From: Poriferisodalis sp965198245
GTDB lineage: Bacteria; Actinomycetota; Acidimicrobiia; Acidimicrobiales; Poriferisodalaceae
Direction of reading: 5' to 3'
Length of the DNA: 64,000 nucleotides
Assembly: GCF_965198245.1 (NCBI RefSeq)
Contig: NZ_OZ240249.1
Location: 1,798,001 to 1,862,000 of the forward strand
The notes under the pieces are model-generated. The model had not been told where the DNA came from, did not search any database, and saw only the letters and a program-made list of their open reading frames with translations. Of the stretch, positions 9,692-18,909 are shown one piece after another (positions within the stretch are counted from its first letter, which is position 1; every line of letters begins with the position of its first letter). The translations under genes and the position numbers were made by a program.

Positions 9692-10957
9692 GTGGCGAAG
9701 TTCGGTGAGGGCAGCGAGCTGCTCAAGTGCTCGTTCTGCGGCAAATCCCAGAAACAGGTGCGCAAACTCATCGCGGGCCCAGGCGTGTACATCTGCGACG
9801 AGTGCATCGACCTGTGCAATGAGATCATCGACGACGAGGTCGAGACATCGACCGAGACACCATTCGAGTCAGTCCCCAAGCCACGCGAGATCTTTGCCTT
9901 CCTCGACGACTACATCATCGACCAGGACAAGACCAAGACGATCCTGTCGGTGGCCGTCTACAACCACTACAAGCGGATGCGTCTTGAGCCCTCCGGACCT
10001 GGTGCTGGCGAGGATGTCGAGATTGCCAAGTCGAACATCCTGCTGATTGGCCCTACGGGCTGCGGCAAGACGATGATGGCGCAGACCTTGGCGCGCATGC
10101 TCAATGTGCCGTTCGCTATTGCTGATGCCACGGCGCTGACCGAGGCCGGCTACGTGGGAGAAGACGTCGAGAACATCCTGCTCAAGCTGCTCCAATCGGC
10201 CGACTTCGACGTGAAGCGCGCCGAGACCGGCATCGTCTACATCGACGAGATCGACAAGATCGCCCGCAAAGCCGAGAACGCCTCGATCACCCGCGACGTG
10301 TCCGGCGAGGGCGTCCAGCAGGCCTTGCTGAAGATTCTCGAGGGCACCGTGGCCTCGGTGCCCCCACAGGGTGGTCGCAAGCACCCCCACCAGGAGTTCT
10401 TGCAGATCGACACCAGCAACGTGCTGTTCATCTGCGGGGGCGCGTTCGACGGCCTTGAGCGCATCATTGCCGACCGTGTGGGGGAGCGGGGCATCGGATT
10501 CGGAGCGACGCTGCGCAACGCTACCGGCAGCTCAGCGCTCGACGTGCTGCCAGATGTGCTGCCCGAGGATCTGCGCCACTTCGGCCTGATCCCCGAATTC
10601 ATCGGCCGGCTCCCCGTCGTCGGCGTCGTCGACGCGCTGGATCCTGGCGCATTGCGCCGGATCCTCACCGAGCCGAAGAATTCGCTGGTGCGCCAGTACC
10701 GCCGGATGTTCGAACTTGACGACGTCGAACTCGAGTTCACTGAGGATGCTCTCGAAGCCATCGTGGATCAGGCGATGCTCCGCAACACGGGCGCGCGCGG
10801 GCTCCGGGCGATTCTCGAGGAAGTTCTGCTGGGGCTGATGTACGACTTGCCGAGCCGCGATGACGTGGCCCGCTGCATCGTCGACCGGAGCGTGGTGCTC
10901 GACAAGGTGAATCCCACGCTGGTGCCTCGTTCGACCGTCACACGCCGCGCATCTTGA
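9692..10957 (+). CDS. clpX: Clp protease ATP-binding unfoldase ClpX
   Basis: A 421-residue AAA+ unfoldase. The N-terminal zinc finger has Cys13, Cys16, Cys35 and Cys38 (CSFC and CDEC). Walker A is GPTGCGKT (120-127), the pore loop is GYVG (153-156) and Walker B is YIDEID (183-188). It recognises tagged substrates and feeds them to ClpP. The GTG start at 9692 is preceded by a strong Shine-Dalgarno region (AGGAGGGAGG). The stop overlaps the TTG start of folC. In most bacteria it follows clpP in the same direction; here it is divergent from tig-clpP. Confidence 0.96.
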   Translation: MAKFGEGSELLKCSFCGKSQKQVRKLIAGPGVYICDECIDLCNEIIDDEVETSTETPFESVPKPREIFAFLDDYIIDQDKTKTILSVAVYNHYKRMRLEPSGPGAGEDVEIAKSNILLIGPTGCGKTMMAQTLARMLNVPFAIADATALTEAGYVGEDVENILLKLLQSADFDVKRAETGIVYIDEIDKIARKAENASITRDVSGEGVQQALLKILEGTVASVPPQGGRKHPHQEFLQIDTSNVLFICGGAFDGLERIIADRVGERGIGFGATLRNATGSSALDVLPDVLPEDLRHFGLIPEFIGRLPVVGVVDALDPGALRRILTEPKNSLVRQYRRMFELDDVELEFTEDALEAIVDQAMLRNTGARGLRAILEEVLLGLMYDLPSRDDVARCIVDRSVVLDKVNPTLVPRSTVTRRAS

Positions 10958-12378
10958 GCCCTGCGCCGACCGGAGCGGCAGCCGGGCCGCTGCGCGACTA
11001 CGAGGCCGCACTCGACTGGCTGGATTCCCATATCGACCTCGAACGGCTGCTCGGCAGCCCCGAGGCGACGGCACCCACGCTGGATCGCATGTGGACACTC
11101 ATGGGCGTCTTGGGCGACCCGCAGGACAGCGTGCCGGCCATCCACATCACCGGCACGAACGGCAAAGGCAGCACGGCGCGGCTGTCAGTTGCGCTGCTCG
11201 GGGCGTGCGGGCTTGCCGCTGGCAGCTACACGTCGCCCCACATCGAGCGCGTCAATGACAGGATCACGGTGGCCAACGAGCCACTCGACGACGAGTCGTT
11301 CGCAACGGCGATCAGTGAGGTCGCCGTTCTCGAGTCGATGGTGACCGAGCGCTGCGGCGAGCGGCCGAACTACTTCGAGGTGATGGCCGGCGCCGCGTAC
11401 AACTGGTTCGCCTCCACCGCGCACGTCAACGTGATCGAAGTCGGCATGGGCGGCCGCTGGGATGCCACCAACGTGGTGGACGCTGCAGTGGCAGTCATCA
11501 CCAACGTTGGCGCCGACCACCTTGAGATCATCGGGCCCACATTGGCGGACGTTGCCTCGGAGAAGGCCGGGATCATCTCCGCAGGGGCGATCGCCGTCTG
11601 CGGCGAGACGGCCCCTGAGCTCGTCGAAATTGTGGCCGTCACGGCGGCAGAGGTCGGTGCTGAGCTGTGGCGCCGCGGCGTCGAATGGGATGTAGCCGAC
11701 CGCCAGCCCGCCGTCGGCGGTCAGCTCGTGACCGTCCGCACCCCGTTTGGGAAGCATGCCGATCACTTCGTGCCGCTCCACGGTGCTCACCAGGCGATCA
11801 ACGTCGCCACGGCCATCAGCTCGGTCGAGGCATTCTTCGGCCGGAGCCTCGATGACGATGTGATCACTGCGGCGCTCGCGGACATCACGCTGCCGGCGCG
11901 CTTTGAGATCGTGAATCGTCAGCCGACGGTGGTCATCGACGGGGCCCACAATCCCGCTGGTGCCGCTGCGCTGCGAGACACGCTGGCGGAAGCGTTGTCC
12001 ATGGTCTCGACTCCGGAGGGAGAGCCGCAAGTCGCTTCGGCGGCAGGCACGGATGGCTCCAATGTGCTCGTGATCGGTGCAAACAGACCACACGATCCCG
12101 GCGAGTTCTGCAAAGCGCTCGATCTCGAGCCCTTCGATGCGGTTGTTGCAACTGCGGCGTCATGGCCGCGTGCGATCCCGCCGAGCGAGGTTTCCGCTGC
12201 GGTAGAGAACGCAGCGGCCAGCCGTCACCGGCCGCTCGACATCATCGCGGCTGCGAGCGTCACCGATGCGCTGCAGCACGCCCGCGACCGGGCCGGCCCC
12301 GATGGGATTGTGGTGGTGAGCGGCTCGCTGTACATCGCTGCCGAGGCCCGGCGACTGCTGGGGAGTCACCCGCATTAG
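10954..12378 (+). CDS. folC: bifunctional folylpolyglutamate/dihydrofolate synthase
   Basis: A 474-residue Mur-ligase-type enzyme that adds glutamate to dihydropteroate and folates. The P-loop is GTNGKGST (about 67-74), followed by SYTSPH and the EVGMGGRWDATN stretch typical of FolC; HNPAGA is the late Mur-ligase motif. The TTG start overlaps the stop of clpX. The first in-frame ATG would lie too close to the P-loop, so I keep TTG. In many actinobacteria valS precedes folC; it is absent here. Confidence 0.93.
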   Translation: MSPAPTGAAAGPLRDYEAALDWLDSHIDLERLLGSPEATAPTLDRMWTLMGVLGDPQDSVPAIHITGTNGKGSTARLSVALLGACGLAAGSYTSPHIERVNDRITVANEPLDDESFATAISEVAVLESMVTERCGERPNYFEVMAGAAYNWFASTAHVNVIEVGMGGRWDATNVVDAAVAVITNVGADHLEIIGPTLADVASEKAGIISAGAIAVCGETAPELVEIVAVTAAEVGAELWRRGVEWDVADRQPAVGGQLVTVRTPFGKHADHFVPLHGAHQAINVATAISSVEAFFGRSLDDDVITAALADITLPARFEIVNRQPTVVIDGAHNPAGAAALRDTLAEALSMVSTPEGEPQVASAAGTDGSNVLVIGANRPHDPGEFCKALDLEPFDAVVATAASWPRAIPPSEVSAAVENAAASRHRPLDIIAAASVTDALQHARDRAGPDGIVVVSGSLYIAAEARRLLGSHPH

Positions 12379-12441
12379 TCTCTGGCGCGCAGCCCATGAC
12401 GCAACGCGTCAGTGCGAGGCAGCAGGCTGAGGGAGACAGCG

Positions 12442-12888
12442 ATGCGGCAAACGCTGGTGATCTGCAAGCCTGACGCTGTCGAACGCGGCCTCGTCGGCGA
12501 GATCCTGGGCAGGTTCGAATGCAAAGGGCTCACCGTCGCGGCCTTGGAACACCGGACCATTGACCGCGATACCGCCGAGCGGCACTACTCCGAACACGCT
12601 GGCAAGCCGTTCTACGAGCCACTGCTGGACTTCATCACGCGCTCGCCATCGATCGTCATGGTGCTGGAAGGCCCTGCCGACGCAGGCGGCGACGTCTTCG
12701 CCGTCGTGCGCACCCTGATGGGTGCCACCAATCCCGCCGCTGCCGCACCCGGCACCATCCGGGGCGACTACGGCCTGTCTCCCACCGAGAACCTCGTGCA
12801 TGGTTCCGACAGCGAAGCCTCCTCCCAGCGAGAGATCGCCCTGTTCTTTCCGTCCGTCGTCCCGTCGAACAACAAGGTCGGCAGCTGA
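12442..12888 (+). CDS. ndk: nucleoside diphosphate kinase
   Basis: A 148-residue enzyme that transfers the gamma phosphate from ATP to nucleoside diphosphates through a phosphohistidine. The active site is NLVHGSDS with His120, and the N-terminal TLVICKPDAVERGL is typical. The ATG at 12442 is preceded by GAGGGAGA. The stop shares one base with the start of mreB, which suggests translational coupling. Length is normal. Confidence 0.96.
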   Translation: MRQTLVICKPDAVERGLVGEILGRFECKGLTVAALEHRTIDRDTAERHYSEHAGKPFYEPLLDFITRSPSIVMVLEGPADAGGDVFAVVRTLMGATNPAAAAPGTIRGDYGLSPTENLVHGSDSEASSQREIALFFPSVVPSNNKVGS

Positions 12889-13946
12889 TGGCGGCGAACG
12901 GGCCGTCCCGATCCCGCCGGCGCGGACCCATGTTCGGCGGCAAGGACATCGCGGTCGATCTCGGTACTGCGAACACGACCGTGTTCGTTCGCGGCCGGGG
13001 AATCGTGCTCAACGAGCCTTCGGTGGTGGCCGTCGATTCGATGACGGGCAATTCGCTAGCCGTCGGCCAAGAGGCCAAGCGGATGATCGGCCGAACGCCA
13101 GGGAACATCACAGCGATCAGTCCGCTCAAAGACGGCGTGATTGCCGACTTCGACATTTGCGAGAAGATGCTCCGGCATTTCATCAACGAGGTCACCCAGA
13201 CGCGCTGGCCCAAGCCGCGCATGGTGATCTGCGTGCCGTCGGGAATCACCGGAGTGGAGCAGCGCGCAGTACTGGAAGCCGCCGAGTATGCAGGTGCACG
13301 CCGGGCGTACATCATCGAGGAGCCGATGGCAGCGGCGATCGGCGCTGGGCTGCCGGTTCAGACGGCGCAGGGGAGCATGATCGTCGACATCGGCGGCGGC
13401 ACCACTGAGGTCGCCGTGATCTCGCTCGGCGGCATCGTGACGGCTCGTTCTGCCCGCGTCGGCGGCAACATGATCGACGCGTCCATCGTTGCTCACGTCA
13501 AGAAGGAGCATGGCCTCATCGTTGGCGAGCGCACCGCAGAGGAAGTCAAGCTAGCGCTGGGCTCTGCGTGGCCGCTGCAGCAGGAGATCTACGCCGAGGT
13601 CCGTGGCCGCGACATGGTGAGTGGGCTTCCCGAATCGGTCAGCGTCGACAGCGTCGAGATCCGCGAAGCAATTGCGGGACCCGTCAGCGCAATCGTCGAC
13701 TCGGTGAAGGCGACGCTCGATGACACCGCGCCGGAATTGGCAGCCGACGTCATGGACTACGGCATCACACTTGCCGGCGGCGGAGCGATGCTGCGCGGTC
13801 TGCCGGATCGACTGCGCTCGGAAACAGGCGTTGCAGTTCACATCGCGGAGGACCCGCTGTTCGCCGTCGTGCGTGGCTCCGGCCAGACGCTCGAAGAATT
13901 CGACGTCCTCCACGGAGTGCTGTACTCGTCCACCGAGGGGCGCTGA
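12888..13946 (+). CDS. mreB: rod shape-determining actin homologue MreB
   Basis: A 352-residue bacterial actin. The phosphate-1 motif is DLGTANTTVFV, and phosphate-2 and adenosine motifs are seen at MIVDIGGGTTEVAVIS and ITLAGGGAMLRGLPDRL. MreB filaments direct lateral cell-wall synthesis at the inner membrane. The start overlaps the ndk stop. It is followed by mreC, mreD, PBP2 and rodA in one block, so the organism should elongate by the dispersed elongasome rather than by polar growth alone. Confidence 0.96.
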   Translation: MAANGPSRSRRRGPMFGGKDIAVDLGTANTTVFVRGRGIVLNEPSVVAVDSMTGNSLAVGQEAKRMIGRTPGNITAISPLKDGVIADFDICEKMLRHFINEVTQTRWPKPRMVICVPSGITGVEQRAVLEAAEYAGARRAYIIEEPMAAAIGAGLPVQTAQGSMIVDIGGGTTEVAVISLGGIVTARSARVGGNMIDASIVAHVKKEHGLIVGERTAEEVKLALGSAWPLQQEIYAEVRGRDMVSGLPESVSVDSVEIREAIAGPVSAIVDSVKATLDDTAPELAADVMDYGITLAGGGAMLRGLPDRLRSETGVAVHIAEDPLFAVVRGSGQTLEEFDVLHGVLYSSTEGR

Positions 13947-13957
13947 CGCCCCCGGCC

Positions 13958-14860
13958 GTGGCCCGCCGCGCCGGCATTCGGAGACGCACCTGGCTCCGCT
14001 TGGCCCTGCTCGTTGTGACGGCCATTGCACTGTTGACGCTGGACGCACGTGGCTCTGGCGGCGTGCTGGACACCGCGCGCGGCGCAGCGCTGGACCTGTT
14101 GGGACCGGTGCGAACCTTCGGAGACTGGGTGGTCGGGCCGTTTCGCAACGCTTGGCGCGGGGTGGTCAGCTTCGACGACTTAGAGGCCGAGAACGCGCAG
14201 CTGCGCGGCGAGCTGGCACAAGCGCAAGCATCGGTGCTGCGCGTCGGCGAGTTGGAACGGGACCGGCAGGAACTGCTCGCTCTGGTGGGCGCCCGTGACA
14301 CCGCCCGGGCAATCCCTCGGGTCACGGCGAGGGTCATTGATGCACCGGTGTCGAACTTCGAACGCACGATCGAGCTGGCAAGAGGACGCCGGGACGGCAT
14401 ACGCGAGGGAATGCCGGTGGAGAGCGGCGACGGATTGGTCGGGCGCGTCGTGCAGGCCAGCACCACTCGTTCGCGGGTAGAGCTGCTGACTGATCCCAAC
14501 TTCGACGCCGGCGTGCGCATCGTCCGATCCGGAGACGACGGATTGGCCTCGGGACGAGGCCCGGGTCGCGACCTGGACGTGAGCTACATCGAGCTTGAGA
14601 CGGTCGTCATCCCGGGAGAGACCGTGGTGACCAGCGGCTTCGAGGGAAGCACGTTTCCCGCCGGGCTGCTTGTGGGCACGGTCACCGATGTCGAGCCCGA
14701 CGCAGTCCGGGGAGCGCAGCGGGTCGCTGTGCACCCTGCGGCAGACCTGACGCGGCTGCGATGGGTGCAGGTGCTGCTCTATGAGCCCGATGTCCCCGCG
14801 CCGGTGATTGTCGATCGCGAGCCGTCGGACACCCCCGTCAATACGGACGGGGCATCGTGA
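13958..14860 (+). CDS. mreC: rod shape-determining protein MreC
   Basis: A 300-residue periplasmic scaffold protein. An Arg-rich N-terminus (RRAGIRRRTWLR) precedes one membrane segment (about 14-33). A coiled coil follows (FDDLEAENAQLRGELAQAQA, then ELERDRQELL), and then the beta-rich domain with GDGLVGRVVQ and GRGPGRDLDVSY. MreC links the MreB filament to PBP2. The GTG start lies 11 nt after mreB. Length is typical. Confidence 0.93.
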   Translation: MARRAGIRRRTWLRLALLVVTAIALLTLDARGSGGVLDTARGAALDLLGPVRTFGDWVVGPFRNAWRGVVSFDDLEAENAQLRGELAQAQASVLRVGELERDRQELLALVGARDTARAIPRVTARVIDAPVSNFERTIELARGRRDGIREGMPVESGDGLVGRVVQASTTRSRVELLTDPNFDAGVRIVRSGDDGLASGRGPGRDLDVSYIELETVVIPGETVVTSGFEGSTFPAGLLVGTVTDVEPDAVRGAQRVAVHPAADLTRLRWVQVLLYEPDVPAPVIVDREPSDTPVNTDGAS

Positions 14861-14876
14861 GAGGGGACCGGCGGTG

Positions 14877-15410
14877 ATGGCAGGTGCCGGGCCGCTGGCC
14901 CGATCGGCACTGGTGCTGGTTACTGCCGTCATGGCGCACGTCGGCTTGCTCGCGCACATCACCCCGGCCGGCGTCATTGTCGATCCGTTGGTGCTGCTCG
15001 CCGTCGCAGGGGGGATGGTCGGCGGTCGTAGCACCGGGGCGTCCTTCGGCGCAGGTTGTGGACTGGCCTCCGATCTCATCGTTCACACGCCCTTTGGCAT
15101 GTCCCTGCTGGTCTTGACCCTGGTTGGTTACTTGTCAGGCACCGTGACGGAACAGATCCCCTCGGCGCGCTGGTTTGCACGCGCAGCGCTGGCGTCGTTG
15201 CTGACGGCGGGCGGGATAGGCCTGTTCGCCAGCGCAGGTTGGCTGATGGATCTCGTCTATGTAACGGAGGCTCCGCTTGTTCGCATCGCCATCGTCACTG
15301 GTGTCGCGTCCCTGCTGACCAATCCGCTGCTCGAACGCGTGGTTCGCTGGGCGCTCATCATCCGCCCGCGCATTACCGCCGAACGGGAACCGAGGTCTCG
15401 CAGTGGATGA
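14877..15410 (+). CDS. mreD: rod shape-determining membrane protein MreD
   Basis: A 177-residue hydrophobic protein with about five membrane segments (for example SALVLVTAVMAHVGLLAHI and ALASLLTAGGIGLFASAGWL). The sequence family is poorly conserved, and the assignment rests mainly on size, hydrophobicity and position between mreC and PBP2. The ATG at 14877 follows GAGAGGGGA. The end overlaps the start of PBP2 by 8 bases. Confidence 0.85.
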   Translation: MAGAGPLARSALVLVTAVMAHVGLLAHITPAGVIVDPLVLLAVAGGMVGGRSTGASFGAGCGLASDLIVHTPFGMSLLVLTLVGYLSGTVTEQIPSARWFARAALASLLTAGGIGLFASAGWLMDLVYVTEAPLVRIAIVTGVASLLTNPLLERVVRWALIIRPRITAEREPRSRSG

Positions 15411-17613
15411 GCGCGTCCGTCGGCGAATGGCCTTCCTGGGCATCGTGATGGTGGGCCTGTTCGGAGCGCTGTTCACTCGCTTGTGGTACCTGCAGGTGCT
15501 CGAGTCGGAACAATTCGCCGTAGCTGCGGAGTCGAACCAAGTCCGCATCATCATCACCCCGCCGACCCGCGGACGCATCCTCGACCGTCACGGTGTGGTC
15601 CTGGCCGACAACATCCGCACCGGCGTCGTCACGATCGACCAGTCGAGCTACACGGAGCCTCAGACCGAGGCGGTGCTGACCGAGCTGGCCGACCTGCTCG
15701 AGGTGCCGGTCGCCCAGCTCAGCCAGGGCCTTGCCGACCAGCGCACGCACCCGCTCGCCCCCAAAGTGGTGGCGACGGGCCTCGACGAGGACGGCCTGCT
15801 GCGGGTGGCCGAGCGGTCCATTCCCGGCGTCGAGGCCAAATGGGATTGGGTGCGCGTGTACCCGCAGAACGAGGTCGCCGCGCACATCGTGGGCTACGTC
15901 GGAGCGATGTCGGAACGCCAGCACTCCGAGCTGATCGACGACGGCTACCTGCCCTACGAGCGAGTCGGCCGGGCAGGCATTGAGGGTCTCTTCGAGGCAG
16001 AGCTCCATGGCGAGCCGGGCCGCACCAAGCTCGAGGTGGACCGGCGCGACCGCGTGCAGCGGATCTTGGCCGATGTCCCGCCGGAGCCGGGTCATGACAT
16101 CGTGCTGTCCATCGACGTCGAGTTGCAGGCTGCGGCGGAGTCGTACTTGCGACAGGGACTGATCGGAGCCCGCAAGACGGTGAGCGAGGACTCGGGCTTC
16201 TTCTACCCGGCACTCACGGGAGCAGCCGTGGTCATGGACGTGCGCAACGGCGACGTGCTCGCGATGGTGTCGCACCCGACCTACGACCCCAACTGGATGG
16301 TGGAGGGGTTGACCGTGGCCGAGTACCGCTCGGTCTTCGAGAACCCTTATTCGCCGGGAGCGCTCAACAACCTTGCAGTTCAGGGCACCTACTCGCCCGG
16401 TTCGGTGTTCAAGCCCGTGACGGCGCTTGCCGGGCTCGAAGCGGGTCTCATCTCGCCGCGAGCCTCGTACCACGACATCGGGTACTACAAGATTCCCGAC
16501 GAGCGCGGCTGCACCGGCCGCTGCACATTCTTCAACTCGGACCGGGCCGCGCTGGGGACCCTGGACCTGTCCGGAGCGCTGACTCGGTCGAGCGACGCCT
16601 ACTTCTACAAGGTCTCCGATGACCTGTACTGGATCGACGGTCCCGAGCAGTGGGCTATCCAGAACATGGCCCGATCGCTCGGGTTGGGCGCGCCGACTGG
16701 CGTGCAGCTGCCATTCGAGAAGACGGGCCGAGTGCCGGACGGCGACGTAAAGAAAACCCTGTTCGAGCTGAGCCCCGAGGCCTATAACCCTTACAACGAG
16801 CCGCCGCGCTGGTTCCCGGGTGACAACATCAACACCGGGATCGGCCAGGGGCTGGTGGCGGTGACGCCGATGCAGCTCGTCAATGCCTACGCCACTCTCG
16901 CCAATGGCGGAACCCGCTTCTCGCCGAACATCGTCGAGGCGGTCGTGTCGCGGGAGGCTGAGACATTCGGCGAGGCTGTGCTCACGTTCGAGCCGAGGGT
17001 GCTCGACGTCGTGGACTTCCCCGACGGCAGCTCGGTGGTGCGGGAAGGGTTGAGCAACGTCACCAACTCCCGGTTGCGAGGTACTGCCGCCAGAGCGTTC
17101 GAGGGCTACGACCACGAGGGTTACCGGGTGTCGGGCAAGACCGGCACGGCGCAGGCGCAGGGTCTGAACGCAGTGCTGCGACGCAAGAAGGAGGACACTG
17201 CGGTGTTCGTCGCGTGGGCACCCACGCATGACCCTCGCTATGCCGTCGTTGTCGTCATGGAGGAGGCTGGATACGGCGGCGAGGCGGCAGCGCCAGTGGC
17301 TCGGCGCATCATTGAGGCGGTGCGGGCCTACGAGCAGCGCTGGCCCGAGCCGCAGATTGCGTTCGTGCCGCCCCAGCCCGAGTGCCCTGAAGTGCCAGAG
17401 GCGCTGCGAGGCGATCCGGCGTTCTTGGGCTATGTGCCTGAAGGCTGCCCGTGGGGCGTCCAGCTGCCACGGGCCAATACGCCTTCTGACGCGGACGGGG
17501 ACGGCATCCCCGATGTGGACCAGATCGACGGAGCGCTCCTAGGCGATCTGCCGCGCCGCAGGGTGGCACTGCGGCGCAATGAGACCCGCCGCAGGATCGA
17601 GGTGGCGTCATGA
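15403..17613 (+). CDS. mrdA: peptidoglycan transpeptidase, penicillin-binding protein 2
   Basis: A 736-residue class B penicillin-binding protein of the elongasome. It has one N-terminal membrane segment (about 10-28), a dimerisation domain beginning RGRILDRHGVVLADN, and a transpeptidase domain. The active serine is Ser334 in SVFK (Lys337); SSD corresponds to SxN and KTGTAQ starts at Lys579. After the transpeptidase domain there is an unusual tail of about 100 residues rich in Pro and Cys and containing DADGDGIPDVDQ, which looks like a calcium-binding thrombospondin-3-like loop. The GTG start overlaps mreD and the end overlaps the rodA start (ATGA). Confidence 0.93.
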   Translation: MDERVRRRMAFLGIVMVGLFGALFTRLWYLQVLESEQFAVAAESNQVRIIITPPTRGRILDRHGVVLADNIRTGVVTIDQSSYTEPQTEAVLTELADLLEVPVAQLSQGLADQRTHPLAPKVVATGLDEDGLLRVAERSIPGVEAKWDWVRVYPQNEVAAHIVGYVGAMSERQHSELIDDGYLPYERVGRAGIEGLFEAELHGEPGRTKLEVDRRDRVQRILADVPPEPGHDIVLSIDVELQAAAESYLRQGLIGARKTVSEDSGFFYPALTGAAVVMDVRNGDVLAMVSHPTYDPNWMVEGLTVAEYRSVFENPYSPGALNNLAVQGTYSPGSVFKPVTALAGLEAGLISPRASYHDIGYYKIPDERGCTGRCTFFNSDRAALGTLDLSGALTRSSDAYFYKVSDDLYWIDGPEQWAIQNMARSLGLGAPTGVQLPFEKTGRVPDGDVKKTLFELSPEAYNPYNEPPRWFPGDNINTGIGQGLVAVTPMQLVNAYATLANGGTRFSPNIVEAVVSREAETFGEAVLTFEPRVLDVVDFPDGSSVVREGLSNVTNSRLRGTAARAFEGYDHEGYRVSGKTGTAQAQGLNAVLRRKKEDTAVFVAWAPTHDPRYAVVVVMEEAGYGGEAAAPVARRIIEAVRAYEQRWPEPQIAFVPPQPECPEVPEALRGDPAFLGYVPEGCPWGVQLPRANTPSDADGDGIPDVDQIDGALLGDLPRRRVALRRNETRRRIEVAS

Positions 17614-18779
17614 TCGGGCGTCTGCTGAATCGCACCCAGACCCGGCGTGAATTGCGATCTCCGGCGTGGTTCGCCGACTACACGTTGGCGCTGGCTGCGG
17701 TTGCGATCGCGTGCTTGGGAATCGCCATGAACTACGCCTCGACGTGGCGAAGCCTTTCCTTCGAGGGTGGCGATCCATGGACCGTGGCGCGCCGTCAGGC
17801 GATCTTCGTGGGGATCGGCATCGTGGTCATGGTCGCCGCCGCCGCCGTCGACTACCGGGCGCTGCGTTTCTACGCGACGCCTGCGTACCTCGCGATCTTG
17901 GTCGCGCTGGGGGCACTCCTGCGCTGGGGCCCGGAGATTCGCAACGCGCGATCCTGGTTCGAATTGCCGGTGTTCGGATTCCAGGTGCAACCCTCGGAGT
18001 TCGCCAAGCTCATCGTGATCGTGTCGCTGGCCGCATTCGTTGCGAGCCACGAGGGATACCTGCGTTTCGACACGCTGTTCAACGCCGGGCTGCTGCTGGT
18101 GGTGCCGATGGGCCTGATCTACCTGCAGCCCGACCTCGGCACGATGCTGGTCTTCGTGGCTATCGCGATGGGCATGCTGCTCGTTGCGGGCGCGCAGCTG
18201 CGGCACATCGTGGTCATCTCGCTGGCCGGTGTCCTAGCTCTCGTGCTGGTGTTCAGCATCGACGCGCTCCAGGGGCCTCGGCTGCTGAATGAGACGCAGC
18301 GAAACCGCCTGACGGCCTTCCTGGATCAAGACTTCGAGCCCTTGGAGGCCTCCTACAACCTGCGGCAGAGCCAGATCGCCATTGGTGCGGGCGGTATCTG
18401 GGGTCAAGGCTGGAAGCAGGGCACGCAGACGAACCTCTCCCTGGTACCCGAGCAGCACAACGACTTCATCTTCACGGCGCTGGGGGAGGAGTTCGGTCTC
18501 GTCGGCGGCTCGCTTCTGCTCGCGCTCTATGCGTACATGTCGGTGCGCATCTGGCAGATAGCCCGCGTCGCCAGCGACCCCTTCGGACGATTACTTGTTG
18601 TCGGCGTCCTCTCCATGCTGCTGTTCCAGGTGTTCCAGAACATTGGCATGACGATCGGCATCATGCCGATTACGGGCATCCCCTTGCCGCTCATGAGCCA
18701 CGGCGGTTCGGGCACCATCACGGCCTTCGCCGCCGTGGGCATCGTCATCAGCGTCGGATCGCGCAGATACGCCCTCTGA
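17610..18779 (+). CDS. rodA: SEDS-family peptidoglycan polymerase RodA
   Basis: A 389-residue polytopic membrane protein of the FtsW/RodA/SpoVE family, the lipid II-polymerising partner of PBP2. Family motifs include FQVQPSEFAKL, YLQPDLGTMLVF, QSQIAIGAGGIWGQG, LVPEQHNDFIFTALGEEFG, and MPITGIPLPLMSHGGSG near the C-terminus. It overlaps PBP2 by ATGA. Its stop codon lies inside the first unit of a 30-bp tandem repeat. Confidence 0.95.
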   Translation: MIGRLLNRTQTRRELRSPAWFADYTLALAAVAIACLGIAMNYASTWRSLSFEGGDPWTVARRQAIFVGIGIVVMVAAAAVDYRALRFYATPAYLAILVALGALLRWGPEIRNARSWFELPVFGFQVQPSEFAKLIVIVSLAAFVASHEGYLRFDTLFNAGLLLVVPMGLIYLQPDLGTMLVFVAIAMGMLLVAGAQLRHIVVISLAGVLALVLVFSIDALQGPRLLNETQRNRLTAFLDQDFEPLEASYNLRQSQIAIGAGGIWGQGWKQGTQTNLSLVPEQHNDFIFTALGEEFGLVGGSLLLALYAYMSVRIWQIARVASDPFGRLLVVGVLSMLLFQVFQNIGMTIGIMPITGIPLPLMSHGGSGTITAFAAVGIVISVGSRRYAL

Positions 18780-18865
18780 GGGCGTACCGGCAAGCACGGC
18801 GCCCTCTAGGGGCGTACCGGCAAGCACGGCGCCCTCTAGGGGCGTACCAGCAAGCACGGCGCCCT
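18771..18865. repeat. 30-bp tandem repeat across the rodA stop codon
   Basis: Three units (18771-18800, 18801-18830, 18831-18860) plus five bases of a fourth. The units differ at only a few positions. Each contains an imperfect inverted repeat, CGCCCT/AGGGGCG, followed by TACCGGCAAGCACGG. The rodA stop (18777-18779) is inside unit 1. It could act as a stack of hairpins at the mRNA end. Confidence 0.9.
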
Positions 18866-18909
18866 GAAACGCTTCATTATCCACAGGGGCCGGTAGCGTT
18901 GGAGTTGCA

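Noticed and set aside
15373..17229. Long open frame of over 600 codons on the minus strand opposite the PBP2 gene
   Set aside because: It is the antisense shadow of a high-GC gene: composition is Arg/His/Val-rich with no domain, and the plus-strand protein has full PBP2 motifs.
18771..18865. Possible small CRISPR array after rodA
   Set aside because: The 30-bp units follow each other directly with no spacers, and no cas gene is near.
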